Source: Aestuariibacter salexigens DSM 15300
Lineage (GTDB): Bacteria > Pseudomonadota > Gammaproteobacteria > Enterobacterales > Alteromonadaceae
Length of the DNA: 64,000 nt
NCBI RefSeq assembly: GCF_000429145.1
Contig: NZ_KE386852.1
Location: 175,573 to 239,572, forward strand
Direction: 5' to 3'
Each line of letters starts with the position of its first letter. The stretch's first letter is position 1. A program made the translations under genes and the position numbers. Of this stretch, positions 15,599 through 25,248 are shown piece after piece. The notes below the pieces were generated by a model. The model was not told the DNA's origin. It saw only the letters and a list, made by a program, of their open reading frames with translations, and did no database searches.

Positions 15599-17513
15599 GT
15601 CCTTATTTCGTGTTGGTAGCTCTTCATTCATGCGTCGTCATGTTTATTTGGCTTTCCCTGTGGCACTGCTCCTCAGTGCCTGTAGTAGTGCGCCACCTAG
15701 CGTCAAGACTGCCCCCAAACCGGTGGAAGTGATCACTGAAGATGATGCCGTCCCTGAGCAGACTGCATACTCACTGATTGACGATGCCAGCCGGCTCGAG
15801 CAGTCAGGCGCATCTGAAAACGCTATTGTAGAAACGCTGTTGAATGCCACTCAGCTTTTTGCTGAGCAAGGTCAGTGCGTAGAAACACGCAAGATGCTGC
15901 AGTTACTCAGACCTGAGCTTACTTCAGCATTACACCGTGCCCGCGCGGTAATAAGTGAAGTGCAGTGTGAATTGCAGACTTCCCAGCCGGACTATCAGCA
16001 TGTCGCGTCATTATTAGATGATATTGCAAACTATGGCGCTGTATTACCTGATATTGCACCGTTACAAGTAAGAGTCTTGATAAACCAACGACGCTGGCTT
16101 GAAGCCGCAGAGTTACTCAAACTTAGCAGCGATGGGAAATATGAGGATGCCCTGCAAATATGGCAGCTCGTACAACAGCTTTCAGACGCTGATATACTGC
16201 ACGCGAGTCAGCGCAATGCCGCACTTCGCCCTGAACTCGAGCTGGCCATGCTGACCCGACGTTACGCGCTGGAACCGCAGGTGTTACAGTCCGAAATCGA
16301 CGGCTGGCGAGTGTTATATCCGAGCCATCCTCTGCAACAGCTACCGCAGGAAGTCGTTAATGCATTGTCGATAACACCCCGTTCTCCGCAGAGAATAGCG
16401 GTACTTCTGCCTCTGACTGGCAGGCTCGGTAATCAGGGACAGGCAGTCCGTGATGGCATACTGGCGGCCTATTTCTCCACACATCAAAACAACACGTCCG
16501 TGGGTTCTGAGCAAACACCGCAAATTCACTTTTTCAATTCTGCACTTCGCTCAGCCCATGATCTCGCTGAACTGGTAAGCACCTATGACACCATCATTGG
16601 CCCGCTGGTCCGCGACAAAATCTCTGATTTATTACCATTGCTGCTGCCAGAGCAGCGTTTTGTCGCACTCAATCGCGTTGAGCCTTACATGATGCCAGAA
16701 AGCGCTGATGGGGTGTTCTTTGCGCTTGCTCCAGAAGATGAGGCGGTGCAGTTAGCTAATTACATTTTCCGGCAAGGTTATACATCACCGGTTATCATAG
16801 CCGGTGATGGCGGTGTACCCGCGCGAATGGTAGAAGCTTTCCAGCAAACATGGTCAGCGTTACACGGTCGTTATGCAGACAAGCGCTTGACCATCGCCAC
16901 CTTCAATCAGAACGACGATATGCGCAGTACAGTGACCTCGGTTCTGGATGTCGAGCAAAGTGAACAGCGCATACGACAAATTGAAAATATGCTCAGTGAG
17001 CCCCTATATAATGTGCCTCGTAACCGCCGCGATATTGATGCCTTCATTGTATTTGCCACTCCCGACCAAACGGAACTGCTCAACCCTATTATTGAGGCAA
17101 GTTTAAGTCCGTTTAAACAGGAAGCGGTGCCCGTTTACGCAACCTCGCGCAGTTATAGCCAGGAGGTGTCGCCCAACACCTTACGAGACCTCCGTAATTT
17201 GATTTTTACCGATATGCCATGGATGCTGCCCGACAACGAGCAGAGCGACTTGTATCGTCTAAGCGAAGACCTATGGCCTCAACGCAACAGTGCATTAAAA
17301 CGTTTGTTTGCAATGGGTTATGATGCCTTACTGTTAACATACAGTTCGCCCATGCTTGAAGCCCTGCCCTATAGTACTCAGCAGGGATTAAGCGGTGAGC
17401 TATCGATACCCTATCAACGCACGATTAAGCGCACCCTCGCGATGGGCAGAATAACCGAGAGCGGCGTACAGAAAGTGTCGCTGAATGAAGCACAGGGACC
17501 AACGGGACAATAA
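15597..17513 (+). CDS. lpoA: Penicillin-binding protein activator LpoA
   Basis: 638 residues. An outer-membrane lipoprotein that reaches through the peptidoglycan to activate PBP1a. A lipobox (LSAC) follows the hydrophobic stretch VYLAFPVALLL. The N-terminal half is TPR-like helical repeats; from about residue 260 the periplasmic-binding-like domain begins (RIAVLLPLTGRLGNQGQAVRDGI), with TIIGPLVRDKI and DAFIVFATPDQ later. The start is uncertain: the ATG at 15597 lies inside an inverted repeat arm, whereas the ATG at 15630 gives a more standard signal peptide (Cys at 18). Neither has a strong ribosome-binding site. It heads lpoA-yraN-diaA-dolP, the usual gammaproteobacterial order. Confidence 0.93.
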   Translation: MSLFRVGSSSFMRRHVYLAFPVALLLSACSSAPPSVKTAPKPVEVITEDDAVPEQTAYSLIDDASRLEQSGASENAIVETLLNATQLFAEQGQCVETRKMLQLLRPELTSALHRARAVISEVQCELQTSQPDYQHVASLLDDIANYGAVLPDIAPLQVRVLINQRRWLEAAELLKLSSDGKYEDALQIWQLVQQLSDADILHASQRNAALRPELELAMLTRRYALEPQVLQSEIDGWRVLYPSHPLQQLPQEVVNALSITPRSPQRIAVLLPLTGRLGNQGQAVRDGILAAYFSTHQNNTSVGSEQTPQIHFFNSALRSAHDLAELVSTYDTIIGPLVRDKISDLLPLLLPEQRFVALNRVEPYMMPESADGVFFALAPEDEAVQLANYIFRQGYTSPVIIAGDGGVPARMVEAFQQTWSALHGRYADKRLTIATFNQNDDMRSTVTSVLDVEQSEQRIRQIENMLSEPLYNVPRNRRDIDAFIVFATPDQTELLNPIIEASLSPFKQEAVPVYATSRSYSQEVSPNTLRDLRNLIFTDMPWMLPDNEQSDLYRLSEDLWPQRNSALKRLFAMGYDALLLTYSSPMLEALPYSTQQGLSGELSIPYQRTIKRTLAMGRITESGVQKVSLNEAQGPTGQ

Positions 17514-17527
17514 CGGGATAACAAGAT

Positions 17528-17878
17528 ATGCACGGAGAGCTGTCTTTTAGTAAGGGGCGTGAGGGAGAACACGCTGCCCGCAAATACCTTGAGCAACAGG
17601 GACTGACATTTGTCGCACAAAACTACCATTGCCGCCGAGGCGAGTTGGATTTGGTGATGCGCGATGGTGAACAATGGGTATTTGTTGAAGTCAAATTCAG
17701 GAAGAATACATACTTTGCTGATCCGGAAGCCTCTTTTCATGCCAGCAAAAGGCGCAAGATGGAAGCTGCCATCGCCATGTTTATGCAGGTCCATGAATTA
17801 CATCCGGATTATACAGCGTGCAGAATAGATATGGTTGCCATCCGTAGTGATAGAATAGCCTGGTACCAGAACGTGTAA
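17528..17878 (+). CDS. yraN: UPF0102 family protein YraN
   Basis: 116 residues. The features GREGEHAARKYLEQQGL, NYHCRRGELDLVMRDG and FVEVKFRKN define the YraN/UPF0102 family, which has a restriction-endonuclease-like fold with E, D and ExK-type acidic residues in the right order. The biological role is unsettled; a structure-specific nuclease has been proposed. It lies 14 bp after lpoA and 30 bp before diaA, in the conserved cluster. Confidence 0.93.
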   Translation: MHGELSFSKGREGEHAARKYLEQQGLTFVAQNYHCRRGELDLVMRDGEQWVFVEVKFRKNTYFADPEASFHASKRRKMEAAIAMFMQVHELHPDYTACRIDMVAIRSDRIAWYQNV

Positions 17879-17890
17879 AACGATCTGTAG

Positions 17891-18505
<615 letters not shown>

Positions 18506-18507
18506 AC

Positions 18508-19083
18508 ATGCGCAGATGGATAGCTGTCACTGCAATATTTAGTGTTGTTATGCAGCTTCAAAGCTGCGCTGTCGTCGCCGTAGGAGCAGGCGCCGCCGCG
18601 GTCGTTTCATCGGCTAATGACAGACGCACATTAGGCACACAAGTAGACGATACCACGGCTGAAACACGTATTGCCTTCAAATTAGGCGAAAATGAGCAAC
18701 TTAAAGCCTCAGCGAATATCGATGTCGAAGTACATAACGGTGTTGCATTACTCACAGGTCAAATTCCAACAGAGACGTTGCAACGTGAGGCCGGAAAAAT
18801 CGCCCAAACCGTCAAAGGCGTACGTAAAGTCCACAACCAAATACGCGTTGCCGAACCGATTGGCGCGGGCCCTCAGGCCAATGATGTGTGGCTGGCCTCA
18901 AAAGTACGCACTCAAATTCTGACAGACTCTGATATTAGCAGCCTGCATATAAAAGTGACGGTGCAAGATTCAGAAGTGTTTCTGATGGGATTGGTCACCG
19001 AGGCGGAAGCGCAGAAAGCAGTCGATATTGCCCGCAATATTAACGGTGTCGCTAGAGTTGTTAAAGTATTTGAAATTCTTTGA
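18508..19083 (+). CDS. dolP: Division/outer-membrane stress-associated lipoprotein with two BON domains
   Basis: 191 residues. A lipobox-like LQSC at about 17-20 indicates a lipoprotein. Two BON domains follow (about 48-117 and 125-191), with the repeated pattern VHNGVALLTGQIPTE, VKGVRKVHNQI in the first and VQDSEVFLMGLVTEAEA, INGVARVVKVFEIL in the second. BON domains bind anionic phospholipids; the E. coli protein (formerly YraP) supports outer-membrane integrity and septal amidase regulation. It ends the lpoA operon and a strong hairpin follows. Confidence 0.93.
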   Translation: MRRWIAVTAIFSVVMQLQSCAVVAVGAGAAAVVSSANDRRTLGTQVDDTTAETRIAFKLGENEQLKASANIDVEVHNGVALLTGQIPTETLQREAGKIAQTVKGVRKVHNQIRVAEPIGAGPQANDVWLASKVRTQILTDSDISSLHIKVTVQDSEVFLMGLVTEAEAQKAVDIARNINGVARVVKVFEIL

Positions 19084-19090
19084 GATAGAT

Positions 19091-19114
19091 AGAGACTGTG
19101 CGTGCACAGTCTCT
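19091..19114. terminator. Bidirectional terminator between dolP and sspB
   Basis: Arms AGAGACTGTGC and GCACAGTCTCT form a perfect 11-bp stem with a GT turn. It is followed on the plus strand by GACTTTATTT. It sits between two convergent genes and can serve both directions. Confidence 0.75.
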
Positions 19115-19118
19115 GACT

Positions 19119-19559
19119 TTATTTAATGACTTTGAGAGTGGGCTTGCCCTTTTTAGCAGGCTTTGGCGCCTGAGACGGCGTAGATGGTACGTCTTCCTGA
19201 TCTAAGTCATGAGCAGCAGGCTCTGACATTTCCTCTTCGCCGGCAAAGACCGTTCCTGCGCCGTTTTCTCTGGCATAGATTGCCAACACCGCATAAATAG
19301 GCACCACCAGTTGTCGAGCGACGCCACCAAATCGAGCTTCGAACGTCACGTCAATGTTGCCAATCAACAAATTGGCACACGCGCTGGGTGATACGTTAAG
19401 TACTATCTGACCGTTGCGAATGTGCTCTTCAGGGACTTCTACCCCAGGTTTAGTGGCATCAACGACGATGTAAGGTGTCAGATTGTTATCAACAATCCAT
19501 TCATAAAAAGCCCTAAGTAAATAGGGCTGATTAGATGTCATTCGCTCTGACATAATCAC
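19119..19559 (-). CDS. sspB: ClpXP protease specificity-enhancing factor SspB
   Basis: 146 residues. Adaptor that delivers SsrA-tagged and other substrates to ClpXP. The domain begins with PYLLRAFYEWIVDN and contains GQIVLNVSPSACANL, ARFGGVARQLVVPI and AVLAIYARENGAGT, all hallmarks. An acidic, proline-rich tail leads to the C-terminal ClpX-binding peptide KGKPTLKVIK. Eleven residues before PYLL match the E. coli protein, supporting the chosen start right after sspA, though internal Met codons at 3 and 7 are possible. Operon with sspA. Confidence 0.95.
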   Translation of the reverse strand: MIMSERMTSNQPYLLRAFYEWIVDNNLTPYIVVDATKPGVEVPEEHIRNGQIVLNVSPSACANLLIGNIDVTFEARFGGVARQLVVPIYAVLAIYARENGAGTVFAGEEEMSEPAAHDLDQEDVPSTPSQAPKPAKKGKPTLKVIK

Positions 19560-20192
19560 TTACAGCGGATCGTGGATCTCGCGTTCCTGATCGGTCAGCG
19601 AGGCTTTGAACGAGTTACGCGAGAAGATGCGGTTCATATACGCCAACACCTCTTTACTGCCCGCACCAGTCAGCTCAATATCTAGCGCTGGCAAACGCCA
19701 TAAAAGCGGCGCCAGATAGCAATCAACTAAACTGAATTCTTCACTCATAAAGAATGGGGTCTCTGCAAACAGTGGCGCAATGCTTAAAATCGCCTCACGA
19801 AGTTCATTTCGTGCACTATTAACATCGCCTTCACCTTTCATGATCTGCTCTGCGAGTGAGTACCAGTCTTGCTGAATGCGATGCATCATCAAGCGGCTCT
19901 GACCACGAGAAACCGGGTAAACGGGCATCAGTGGCGGATGCGGAAAACGTTCATCCAGATATTCCATGATGATGTGTGATTGATACAACACCAGTTCGCG
20001 ATCCACCAACGTTGGCACTGTACCGTAGGGGTTCAGATCCATCAGATCTTCCGGCAGATTGTTAGGGTCGGTAAAGCTGATTTCTACACCCACTCCCTTC
20101 TCTGCTAATACGATACGCACCTGATGACTGTATATGTCTGAGGTGTCTGAGAATAACGTCATAATTGAACGTTTATTCGTGGCTACAGCCAT
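19560..20192 (-). CDS. sspA: Stringent starvation protein A
   Basis: 210 residues from the ATG at 20192, chosen for a GGAGG 7 bp upstream; an in-frame extension to 20252 lacks such support. It is a glutathione S-transferase fold protein: MTLFSDTSDIYSHQVRIVLAEKG opens the thioredoxin-like half, NPYGTVPTLVDRELVLYQS is the region that in GSTs holds the glutathione site, and FSLVDCYLAPLLWRL belongs to the helical half. SspA binds RNA polymerase and helps survival under starvation and acid stress rather than acting as a GST. It sits downstream of the cytochrome bc1 genes, a common arrangement. Confidence 0.95.
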   Translation of the reverse strand: MAVATNKRSIMTLFSDTSDIYSHQVRIVLAEKGVGVEISFTDPNNLPEDLMDLNPYGTVPTLVDRELVLYQSHIIMEYLDERFPHPPLMPVYPVSRGQSRLMMHRIQQDWYSLAEQIMKGEGDVNSARNELREAILSIAPLFAETPFFMSEEFSLVDCYLAPLLWRLPALDIELTGAGSKEVLAYMNRIFSRNSFKASLTDQEREIHDPL

Positions 20193-20297
20193 TAATGGTC
20201 CTCCAAAAAAACATGAACGCGCTTTTATACTACCGGCCAGAATAGGCTGCATTGAATGCTTGCCACTTTACGCTTCTCGCCGATCTTACAATGCCAA

Positions 20298-20321
20298 AAA
20301 GGGGGCGAGAACGCCCCCTTT
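20298..20321 (-). terminator. Intrinsic terminator of the petABC operon
   Basis: Arms AAAGGGGGCG and CGCCCCCTTT with a 4-nt loop make a 10-bp stem. Read on the minus strand it ends in five T. It lies about 30 bp after the petC stop, separating pet from sspAB. Confidence 0.85.
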
Positions 20322-20348
20322 GCGAAGTATACCTTAAATTAGTGCTAA

Positions 20349-21080
20349 TTAATGCACGTCTCGCCAATATTCCTTCTTGGTCAGGTAAACAAAAATACCC
20401 AACACAACGATAAACACCAGCACCCAACGACCGATGCTTTCTGCTTCCAGTCTGGCAGGCTCGCCGGTATATACCAGATAATTGGTCAGATCGAGAATAG
20501 CCTGGTCGTATTCTTCAGCTGACAGCTTACCGCCCTCGGCTTTCAGGCCAACATAAACCTGCTTCATTTCGCCATCGATCATACGTTCTTCATACGTTTC
20601 TCTTGGCGTACCTTGCAGTGGCTGCAACACATGAGGCATACCCACGTTGGGGAATACCTTATTGTTCACACCAAAGGTTTTGCTTTCGTCTACATAGAAA
20701 GTGCGCAGATAAGTGTACAACCAGTCAGCACCACGAACACGGGCTACCAGCGTCAGGTCAGGTGGTGGTGCACCAAACCATTTGGCCGCGCCTTCTTGCG
20801 GCATCGCTGTCGTGATGTAGTCAGTCACCTTTTCACCGGTGAACTGCAGATACTCCTGACCCAGCTCATCCGGTACACCAATATCCTGAAAGGTACGCTG
20901 ATAACGCTGATATTGCTGCTGGTGACATCCCAGACAATAGTTCATAAATAACTGTGCACCGCGTTGCAAAGACGCTTTGTCAGTCAGGTCATAGTTTGCT
21001 TTATCTAATGGTATGCCCGGACCTGCAGCCAACACCAGCCCAGGTACCAGGAACAATAGGGAAACAACTAGTTTTCTCAT
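20349..21080 (-). CDS. petC: Cytochrome c1 subunit of the bc1 complex
   Basis: 243 residues. A signal peptide (VVSLLFLVPGLVLAAG) is followed by the haem-binding CLGCH. AMPQEGAAKWFGAPPPDLTLVARVRG is typical of cytochrome c1, and a Met in GMPHVLQPL region is the likely axial ligand. The C-terminal helix (WVLVFIVVLGIFVYLT) anchors it to the inner membrane, leaving the haem in the periplasm. It passes electrons from the Rieske centre to soluble or membrane c-type cytochromes. The start overlaps petB by 4 bp (ATGA). Confidence 0.96.
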   Translation of the reverse strand: MRKLVVSLLFLVPGLVLAAGPGIPLDKANYDLTDKASLQRGAQLFMNYCLGCHQQQYQRYQRTFQDIGVPDELGQEYLQFTGEKVTDYITTAMPQEGAAKWFGAPPPDLTLVARVRGADWLYTYLRTFYVDESKTFGVNNKVFPNVGMPHVLQPLQGTPRETYEERMIDGEMKQVYVGLKAEGGKLSAEEYDQAILDLTNYLVYTGEPARLEAESIGRWVLVFIVVLGIFVYLTKKEYWRDVH

Positions 21081-22342
21081 TTAGGGATCCTCGTAGGTAC
21101 AGGCTTGGTCTTCTCATGCTTGCTGTAAAGGAACAGTGCGACAAAGAAGCCGAAATAAGCAACAGTGGCAAACTGAGAGGCAGTAATTTTCCAGTTTTCC
21201 TGAGGTGTACCACCAAGATATCCAAGGAAGATGAATACCAACGCAAAGATGATCAGGTTCCACTTGTGCAGGCCGCTGCGATAGCGCCATGAGCGCACGT
21301 TACTGCGGTCAAGCCAAGGTAGAACAAACAGAGCAGCAATAGCGGCAAACATCATAATGACACCAAACAGCTTGTCCGGTACTGCCTTCAAAATCGCGTA
21401 GAACGGCGTGAAATACCATACCGGGAAGATGTGCTCTGGCGTCTTCAGCGGGTTAGCAATTTCAAAATTTGGTCTCTCTAGGAAATAACCGCCCATCTCC
21501 GGCGCAAAGAACATGATGTAGCAGAACGCAAACAGGAACACTGAGAAAGCGATTAGATCTTTAAGCACGATATGCGGGAAGAACGGTACTACATCGTCAG
21601 CAATGTCATATTTGCTGGTGTAGTATTCATGGATTTCCCACTTAGTCTTTTCACTTTCCGGTAGCGAGCCTTTCTTGTGCTTGATAGCAATGCCATCCGG
21701 GTTGTTAGAACCCACTTCGTGCAGCGCAATAATGTGCAGGAACACCAGAATCACGATAACCAGTGGCAGTGCAATAACGTGCAGTGCGAAGAAACGGTTA
21801 AGCGTGGCGCCTGAAATTACATAGTCGCCCTGGATCCACACCACCAGGTCTGGTCCAATCACAGGAATTGCGCCAAACAGGGAGACGATAACCTGTGCAC
21901 CCCAGTAAGACATCTGTCCCCAAGGCAGCACATACCCCATAAAGGCCTCTGCCATCAGGGCCAGATAAATCAGCATACCAAATACCCACAGCAACTCCCG
22001 CGGCTTTTGGTAAGAGCCGTAAATCATGCCCCTGAACATATGCAGATAAACGACGATAAAGAATGCCGATGCACCGGTCGAGTGCATATAGCGCAACAAC
22101 CAGCCGTAATCGATTTCACGCATTATGTATTCAACAGAGGCGAACGCGCGCTCTGCAGAAGGTTCGAAGTTCATCGTTAACCAGATACCGGTAAGGATTT
22201 GGTTAACCAGTACGATGGTGGCCAGGAAGCCAAACACGTACCAGAAGTTCATATTGCGCGGTGCCGGATACTGAATGGCGTGCATATTCGCCACCCGCAT
22301 CATAGGAATGCGCTGTTCTATCCAGTTAAGAAACCCTGACAT
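21077..22342 (-). CDS. petB: Cytochrome b subunit of the bc1 complex
   Basis: 421 residues with about nine hydrophobic helices. Haem-ligand histidines are in the helices containing MHSTGASAFFIVVYLHM and FFALHVIALPLV. The quinol-oxidation (Qo) motif is PVWY (in HIFPVWYFTPFYAIL) rather than the PEWY of mitochondria and alphaproteobacteria; PVWY is a known variant in beta- and gammaproteobacteria. The subunit catalyses quinol oxidation and quinone reduction in the inner membrane. It lies 1 bp from petA and overlaps petC by 4 bp, so translation of the three is tightly linked. Confidence 0.97.
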   Translation of the reverse strand: MSGFLNWIEQRIPMMRVANMHAIQYPAPRNMNFWYVFGFLATIVLVNQILTGIWLTMNFEPSAERAFASVEYIMREIDYGWLLRYMHSTGASAFFIVVYLHMFRGMIYGSYQKPRELLWVFGMLIYLALMAEAFMGYVLPWGQMSYWGAQVIVSLFGAIPVIGPDLVVWIQGDYVISGATLNRFFALHVIALPLVIVILVFLHIIALHEVGSNNPDGIAIKHKKGSLPESEKTKWEIHEYYTSKYDIADDVVPFFPHIVLKDLIAFSVFLFAFCYIMFFAPEMGGYFLERPNFEIANPLKTPEHIFPVWYFTPFYAILKAVPDKLFGVIMMFAAIAALFVLPWLDRSNVRSWRYRSGLHKWNLIIFALVFIFLGYLGGTPQENWKITASQFATVAYFGFFVALFLYSKHEKTKPVPTRIPK

Positions 22343-22343
22343 A

Positions 22344-22979
22344 TTATGCAGTCTCCGCTTCTGATCCGATTAACACCGTGGTGTCGTCTAAATACTGATA
22401 AGGCGGTACCACCAGATTTGACGGTGCTGGTACGCCCTGGAACACACGGCCAGCCATATCAAACTTGGAACCGTGGCAAGGGCAGAAGAAGCCCTCAGGA
22501 ATACCCTCAGCGTACTGGGCGAAATCCCCGTCAGTAAGATGCTGTGGAGAGCAACCCAGGTGAGTACAGATACCGACCAGAATCAAGTACTCTTCTTTCA
22601 AAGAGCGATAGCGATTTTGTGCAAAGGCCGGCTGCTGCTCAACTTCAGAGTTGGGATCACGCAACTGGTCTTCATGATTAGCCAGTGACGCCAGCAGCTC
22701 TGGTGTGCGACGCACAATCCAGACTGGCTTACTACGCCACATCACGCGAATCAGCTGGCCCGGTTCAATTTTGCTGATATCGACTTCAACGTCCGCACCA
22801 GCAGCCTTGGCTTTGGCACTCGGATTCCAGGATGCGATAAACGGCACGGCTGCACCAACAGCACCTACACCACCAATCACAGACGTTGCAACGGTCAGGA
22901 AGCGACGACGGTTATTATTTTGTGGCTGGTCTTCATTGGCTTTAGACGAATCACTCGCATCTAACGATACATTGCTCAT
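22344..22979 (-). CDS. petA: Rieske iron-sulfur subunit of the bc1 complex
   Basis: 211 residues. NNNRRRFLTVATSVIGGVGAV is a twin-arginine-type signal anchor, so the folded protein is moved across the membrane and stays attached by that helix. CTHLGC and CPCHGS provide the two Cys and two His ligands of the 2Fe-2S cluster and the Cys pair for the disulfide. It shuttles electrons from quinol at the Qo site to cytochrome c1. First gene of petABC. The operon promoter should lie in the 340 bp upstream, but I could not fix it. Confidence 0.97.
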   Translation of the reverse strand: MSNVSLDASDSSKANEDQPQNNNRRRFLTVATSVIGGVGAVGAAVPFIASWNPSAKAKAAGADVEVDISKIEPGQLIRVMWRSKPVWIVRRTPELLASLANHEDQLRDPNSEVEQQPAFAQNRYRSLKEEYLILVGICTHLGCSPQHLTDGDFAQYAEGIPEGFFCPCHGSKFDMAGRVFQGVPAPSNLVVPPYQYLDDTTVLIGSEAETA

Positions 22980-23320
22980 CCACTTCTCTCCAAGATCGGT
23001 ATCGTATTAATACTGACTGGCGTAGAGACGCTCGTTATACCCACGTGTTAACGCAGCTAATATGAACTCACCAAGCGTCAGTTACGGATATCAGTAACGA
23101 ACCGGTAATTTGTGTTCTATTCAACCGGAAATGATAAAAGATAACCCCTGCTAAAGACAAGGAATTACTCGAATAAAACCAAGTTATACAGGGTTTTAAT
23201 AAAAAACGCAGTGAACGGAGTGTTTGCGAAATTTTACACTGTTCGAAAACTGAACAACCATTTTAACCGATTTGGCGGTGCTGCCAATGTACTAACAGAT
23301 ATTGAAGCGCGTTTGGGTAT
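22980..23320. other. Intergenic region upstream of petA
   Basis: About 340 AT-rich bases between the rpsI terminator and petA. No coding frame is convincing. It should carry the pet promoter; several AT-rich boxes exist but none is a clear match. Confidence 0.4.
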
Positions 23321-23350
23321 AAAAAAACCCGGCTGAGTAGCCGGGTTTTT
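23321..23350 (-). terminator. Intrinsic terminator of rplM-rpsI
   Basis: Arms AAACCCGGCT and AGCCGGGTTT around GAGT form a GC-rich stem ending in seven T on the minus strand, directly after the rpsI stop. A-rich on the other side, so it may work in both directions. Confidence 0.9.
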
Positions 23351-23368
23351 GCATTGCATGAAAACGAA

Positions 23369-23761
23369 TTAACGCTTCGAGAACTGCGGACGCTTACGAG
23401 CTTTGTGCAAGCCAACTTTCTTACGTTCAACGCGACGTGCGTCACGAGTAACGTAGCCAGCTTTGCGCAATGCTGGACGCAGCGCTTCGTCATATTCCAT
23501 CAGCGCACGAGTGATTCCGTGACGGATTGCACCCGCTTGTCCACTGATACCACCACCGGTTACGGTGACGTACAAGTCGAATTTGTCAGTCATTTCGACC
23601 AGTTCCAATGGTTGACGAACGATCATACATGCCGTTTCACGGCCGAAGAACTCGTCAAGAGGACGTTTGTTTACAGTGATGTTACCGCTACCTGGACGAA
23701 GGAATACGCGAGCGGTAGAACTTTTGCGACGGCCAGTGCCGTAGTATTGAGTATCAGCCAT
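23369..23761 (-). CDS. rpsI: 30S ribosomal protein S9
   Basis: 130 residues. [19 protein letters not shown] at the start, [18 protein letters not shown] in the middle and the basic tail ending [11 protein letters not shown] are classic S9. The C-terminal tail reaches the P-site tRNA. Twelve bases separate it from rplM, and a good terminator follows. Length matches other bacteria (130). Confidence 0.99.
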   Translation of the reverse strand: MADTQYYGTGRRKSSTARVFLRPGSGNITVNKRPLDEFFGRETACMIVRQPLELVEMTDKFDLYVTVTGGGISGQAGAIRHGITRALMEYDEALRPALRKAGYVTRDARRVERKKVGLHKARKRPQFSKR

Positions 23762-23773
23762 TTATCTCGCTCC

Positions 23774-24202
23774 TTAAATGTCCAAAACCTGCGGCTGCTG
23801 GGCAGCATGATTATGCTCTGCACCCGCGTACACTTTCATCTTGCGGAACATTGCACGACCCAGAGGGCCTTTTGGCAACATACCTTTTACCGCTTTTTCG
23901 ATGATCATTTCCGGCTTTTCAGCCTGCAGTTTTTCAAAGTTAGTCGTTTTCAGACCACCTGGATAACCGCTGTGCGCGTAGTACATTTTGTCCTTGGTCT
24001 TGTTACCAGTCACTACCACTTTTTCTGCATTGATGACTACGATGTAGTCACCAGTGTCTACGTGTGGCGTGTACTCTGGCTTATGCTTACCGCGTAAACG
24101 GCGCGCAATTTCAGTCGCAAGGCGACCCAGTGTTTTGTTTGTGGCGTCAACCACGAACCAGTCGCGCTGTACGCTTTCTGGCTTTGCAACAAAGGTTTTC
24201 AT
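23774..24202 (-). CDS. rplM: 50S ribosomal protein L13
   Basis: 142 residues, the standard length. Recognised by [50 protein letters not shown] and [14 protein letters not shown]. It is an early-assembly protein of the large subunit. First gene of the rplM-rpsI operon, with a leader of about 140 bp from a likely promoter at 24343-24348. Confidence 0.99.
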   Translation of the reverse strand: MKTFVAKPESVQRDWFVVDATNKTLGRLATEIARRLRGKHKPEYTPHVDTGDYIVVINAEKVVVTGNKTKDKMYYAHSGYPGGLKTTNFEKLQAEKPEMIIEKAVKGMLPKGPLGRAMFRKMKVYAGAEHNHAAQQPQVLDI

Positions 24203-24342
24203 TGAAATTTACCTAATTCTGTTCGTTACGTTTTTTCTGACCAGGTTAGCAGTCAGAAAAGGCCTTAAATCAACACCTTGACCCCTTCGAGCCGGTTGAT
24301 TCTTCCACTTTCCCAAAGTGGGTGTAACTGGGCAGGCCGCGC

Positions 24343-24348
24343 ATTATA
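24343..24348 (-). promoter_or_regulatory. Candidate -10 box for rplM-rpsI
   Basis: On the minus strand a perfect TATAAT precedes GCGCGGCC, a GC-rich discriminator typical of growth-controlled ribosomal promoters. No good -35 box is seen at standard spacing, so the match rests on the -10 and its location. Confidence 0.5.
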
Positions 24349-24417
24349 CAGAACTTGAACAAAAACGCGAGCGTCTTGTATAAAAATGTTGCTGTAGTCT
24401 CAAAGGCGTGTGATTTA

Positions 24418-25248
24418 TCAATCACGTTGTTTTAACTGGCTTTTTGCTTCGCACCAGTACGATTCCAATTGTTCAAGAGATAACGTTCGAAGATCAACGC
24501 TATCGTCTGATACAGACTGCTCCAGATGGCGAAAGCGACGTTCGAATTTGTTATTCGCTTTGCGCAGAGCTGTCTCAGCATCCACGCCAAGATGGCGAGA
24601 GAGGTTTACTACTGCAAACAGAAGGTCGCCGATTTCTTCTTCCACTTCATCATGCGTACCGGTTTGTGATTGAACTGCGTCCAGTACTTCTTCAATTTCT
24701 TCGTGGATTTTATCTACCACAGGTGCAGCATCAGGCCAGTCAAACCCCACTTTGGCGCATTTCTTTTGTAATTTTTGCGCCCTGATAAGCGGTGCCAGAC
24801 CGACGGGAATATTTGCCAACACACTGTCATCCTGCTTGCCCTTAGCGGCACGCTCCTGCTGTTTTATGGCATCCCATTGAGCAGCGAGCTGTTCATCACT
24901 CTCGGCTTGTTGCTGCGCAAATACATGCGGGTGCCTGCGTATCAGTTTTTCGGCAATGGTTGCCGCCACTGCATTGAAGTCAAAGGCATCCTGCTCTTCT
25001 CCTAACTGTGCGTAAAACACCACCTGAAACAATAAGTCACCAAGCTCGTCCTTAATGTCTTCCATGCTGCCATGTTCAATGGCATCGGCAACCTCATAGG
25101 CCTCCTCGATAGTGTGTGGCACGATGCTGGCAAAGTCTTGCTTGAGATCCCAGGGACAGCCCGTGTGCGGGTCTCGCAACTGCTTCATGACCCACAATAG
25201 TTTGGCAACTGGCTGCGATGGCATGTCAGTTTTCCAGCCGGACGACAT
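24418..25248 (-). CDS. mazG: Nucleoside triphosphate pyrophosphohydrolase MazG
   Basis: 276 residues with two MazG-like all-alpha NTPase domains (about 10-120 and 150-260). CPWDLKQDFASIVPHTIEEAYEV and ELGDLLFQVVFYAQL in the first, and HEEIEEVLDA with EEEIGDLLFAVVNLSRHL in the second, give the EExxE-type metal sites. It hydrolyses (d)NTPs to monophosphates plus pyrophosphate and lowers ppGpp indirectly. The ATG at 25248 overlaps relA by 23 bp and has a strong AAGGAG 6 bp upstream, preferred over the Met at 25224. The order relA-mazG is as in E. coli but without mazEF between. Confidence 0.95.
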   Translation of the reverse strand: MSSGWKTDMPSQPVAKLLWVMKQLRDPHTGCPWDLKQDFASIVPHTIEEAYEVADAIEHGSMEDIKDELGDLLFQVVFYAQLGEEQDAFDFNAVAATIAEKLIRRHPHVFAQQQAESDEQLAAQWDAIKQQERAAKGKQDDSVLANIPVGLAPLIRAQKLQKKCAKVGFDWPDAAPVVDKIHEEIEEVLDAVQSQTGTHDEVEEEIGDLLFAVVNLSRHLGVDAETALRKANNKFERRFRHLEQSVSDDSVDLRTLSLEQLESYWCEAKSQLKQRD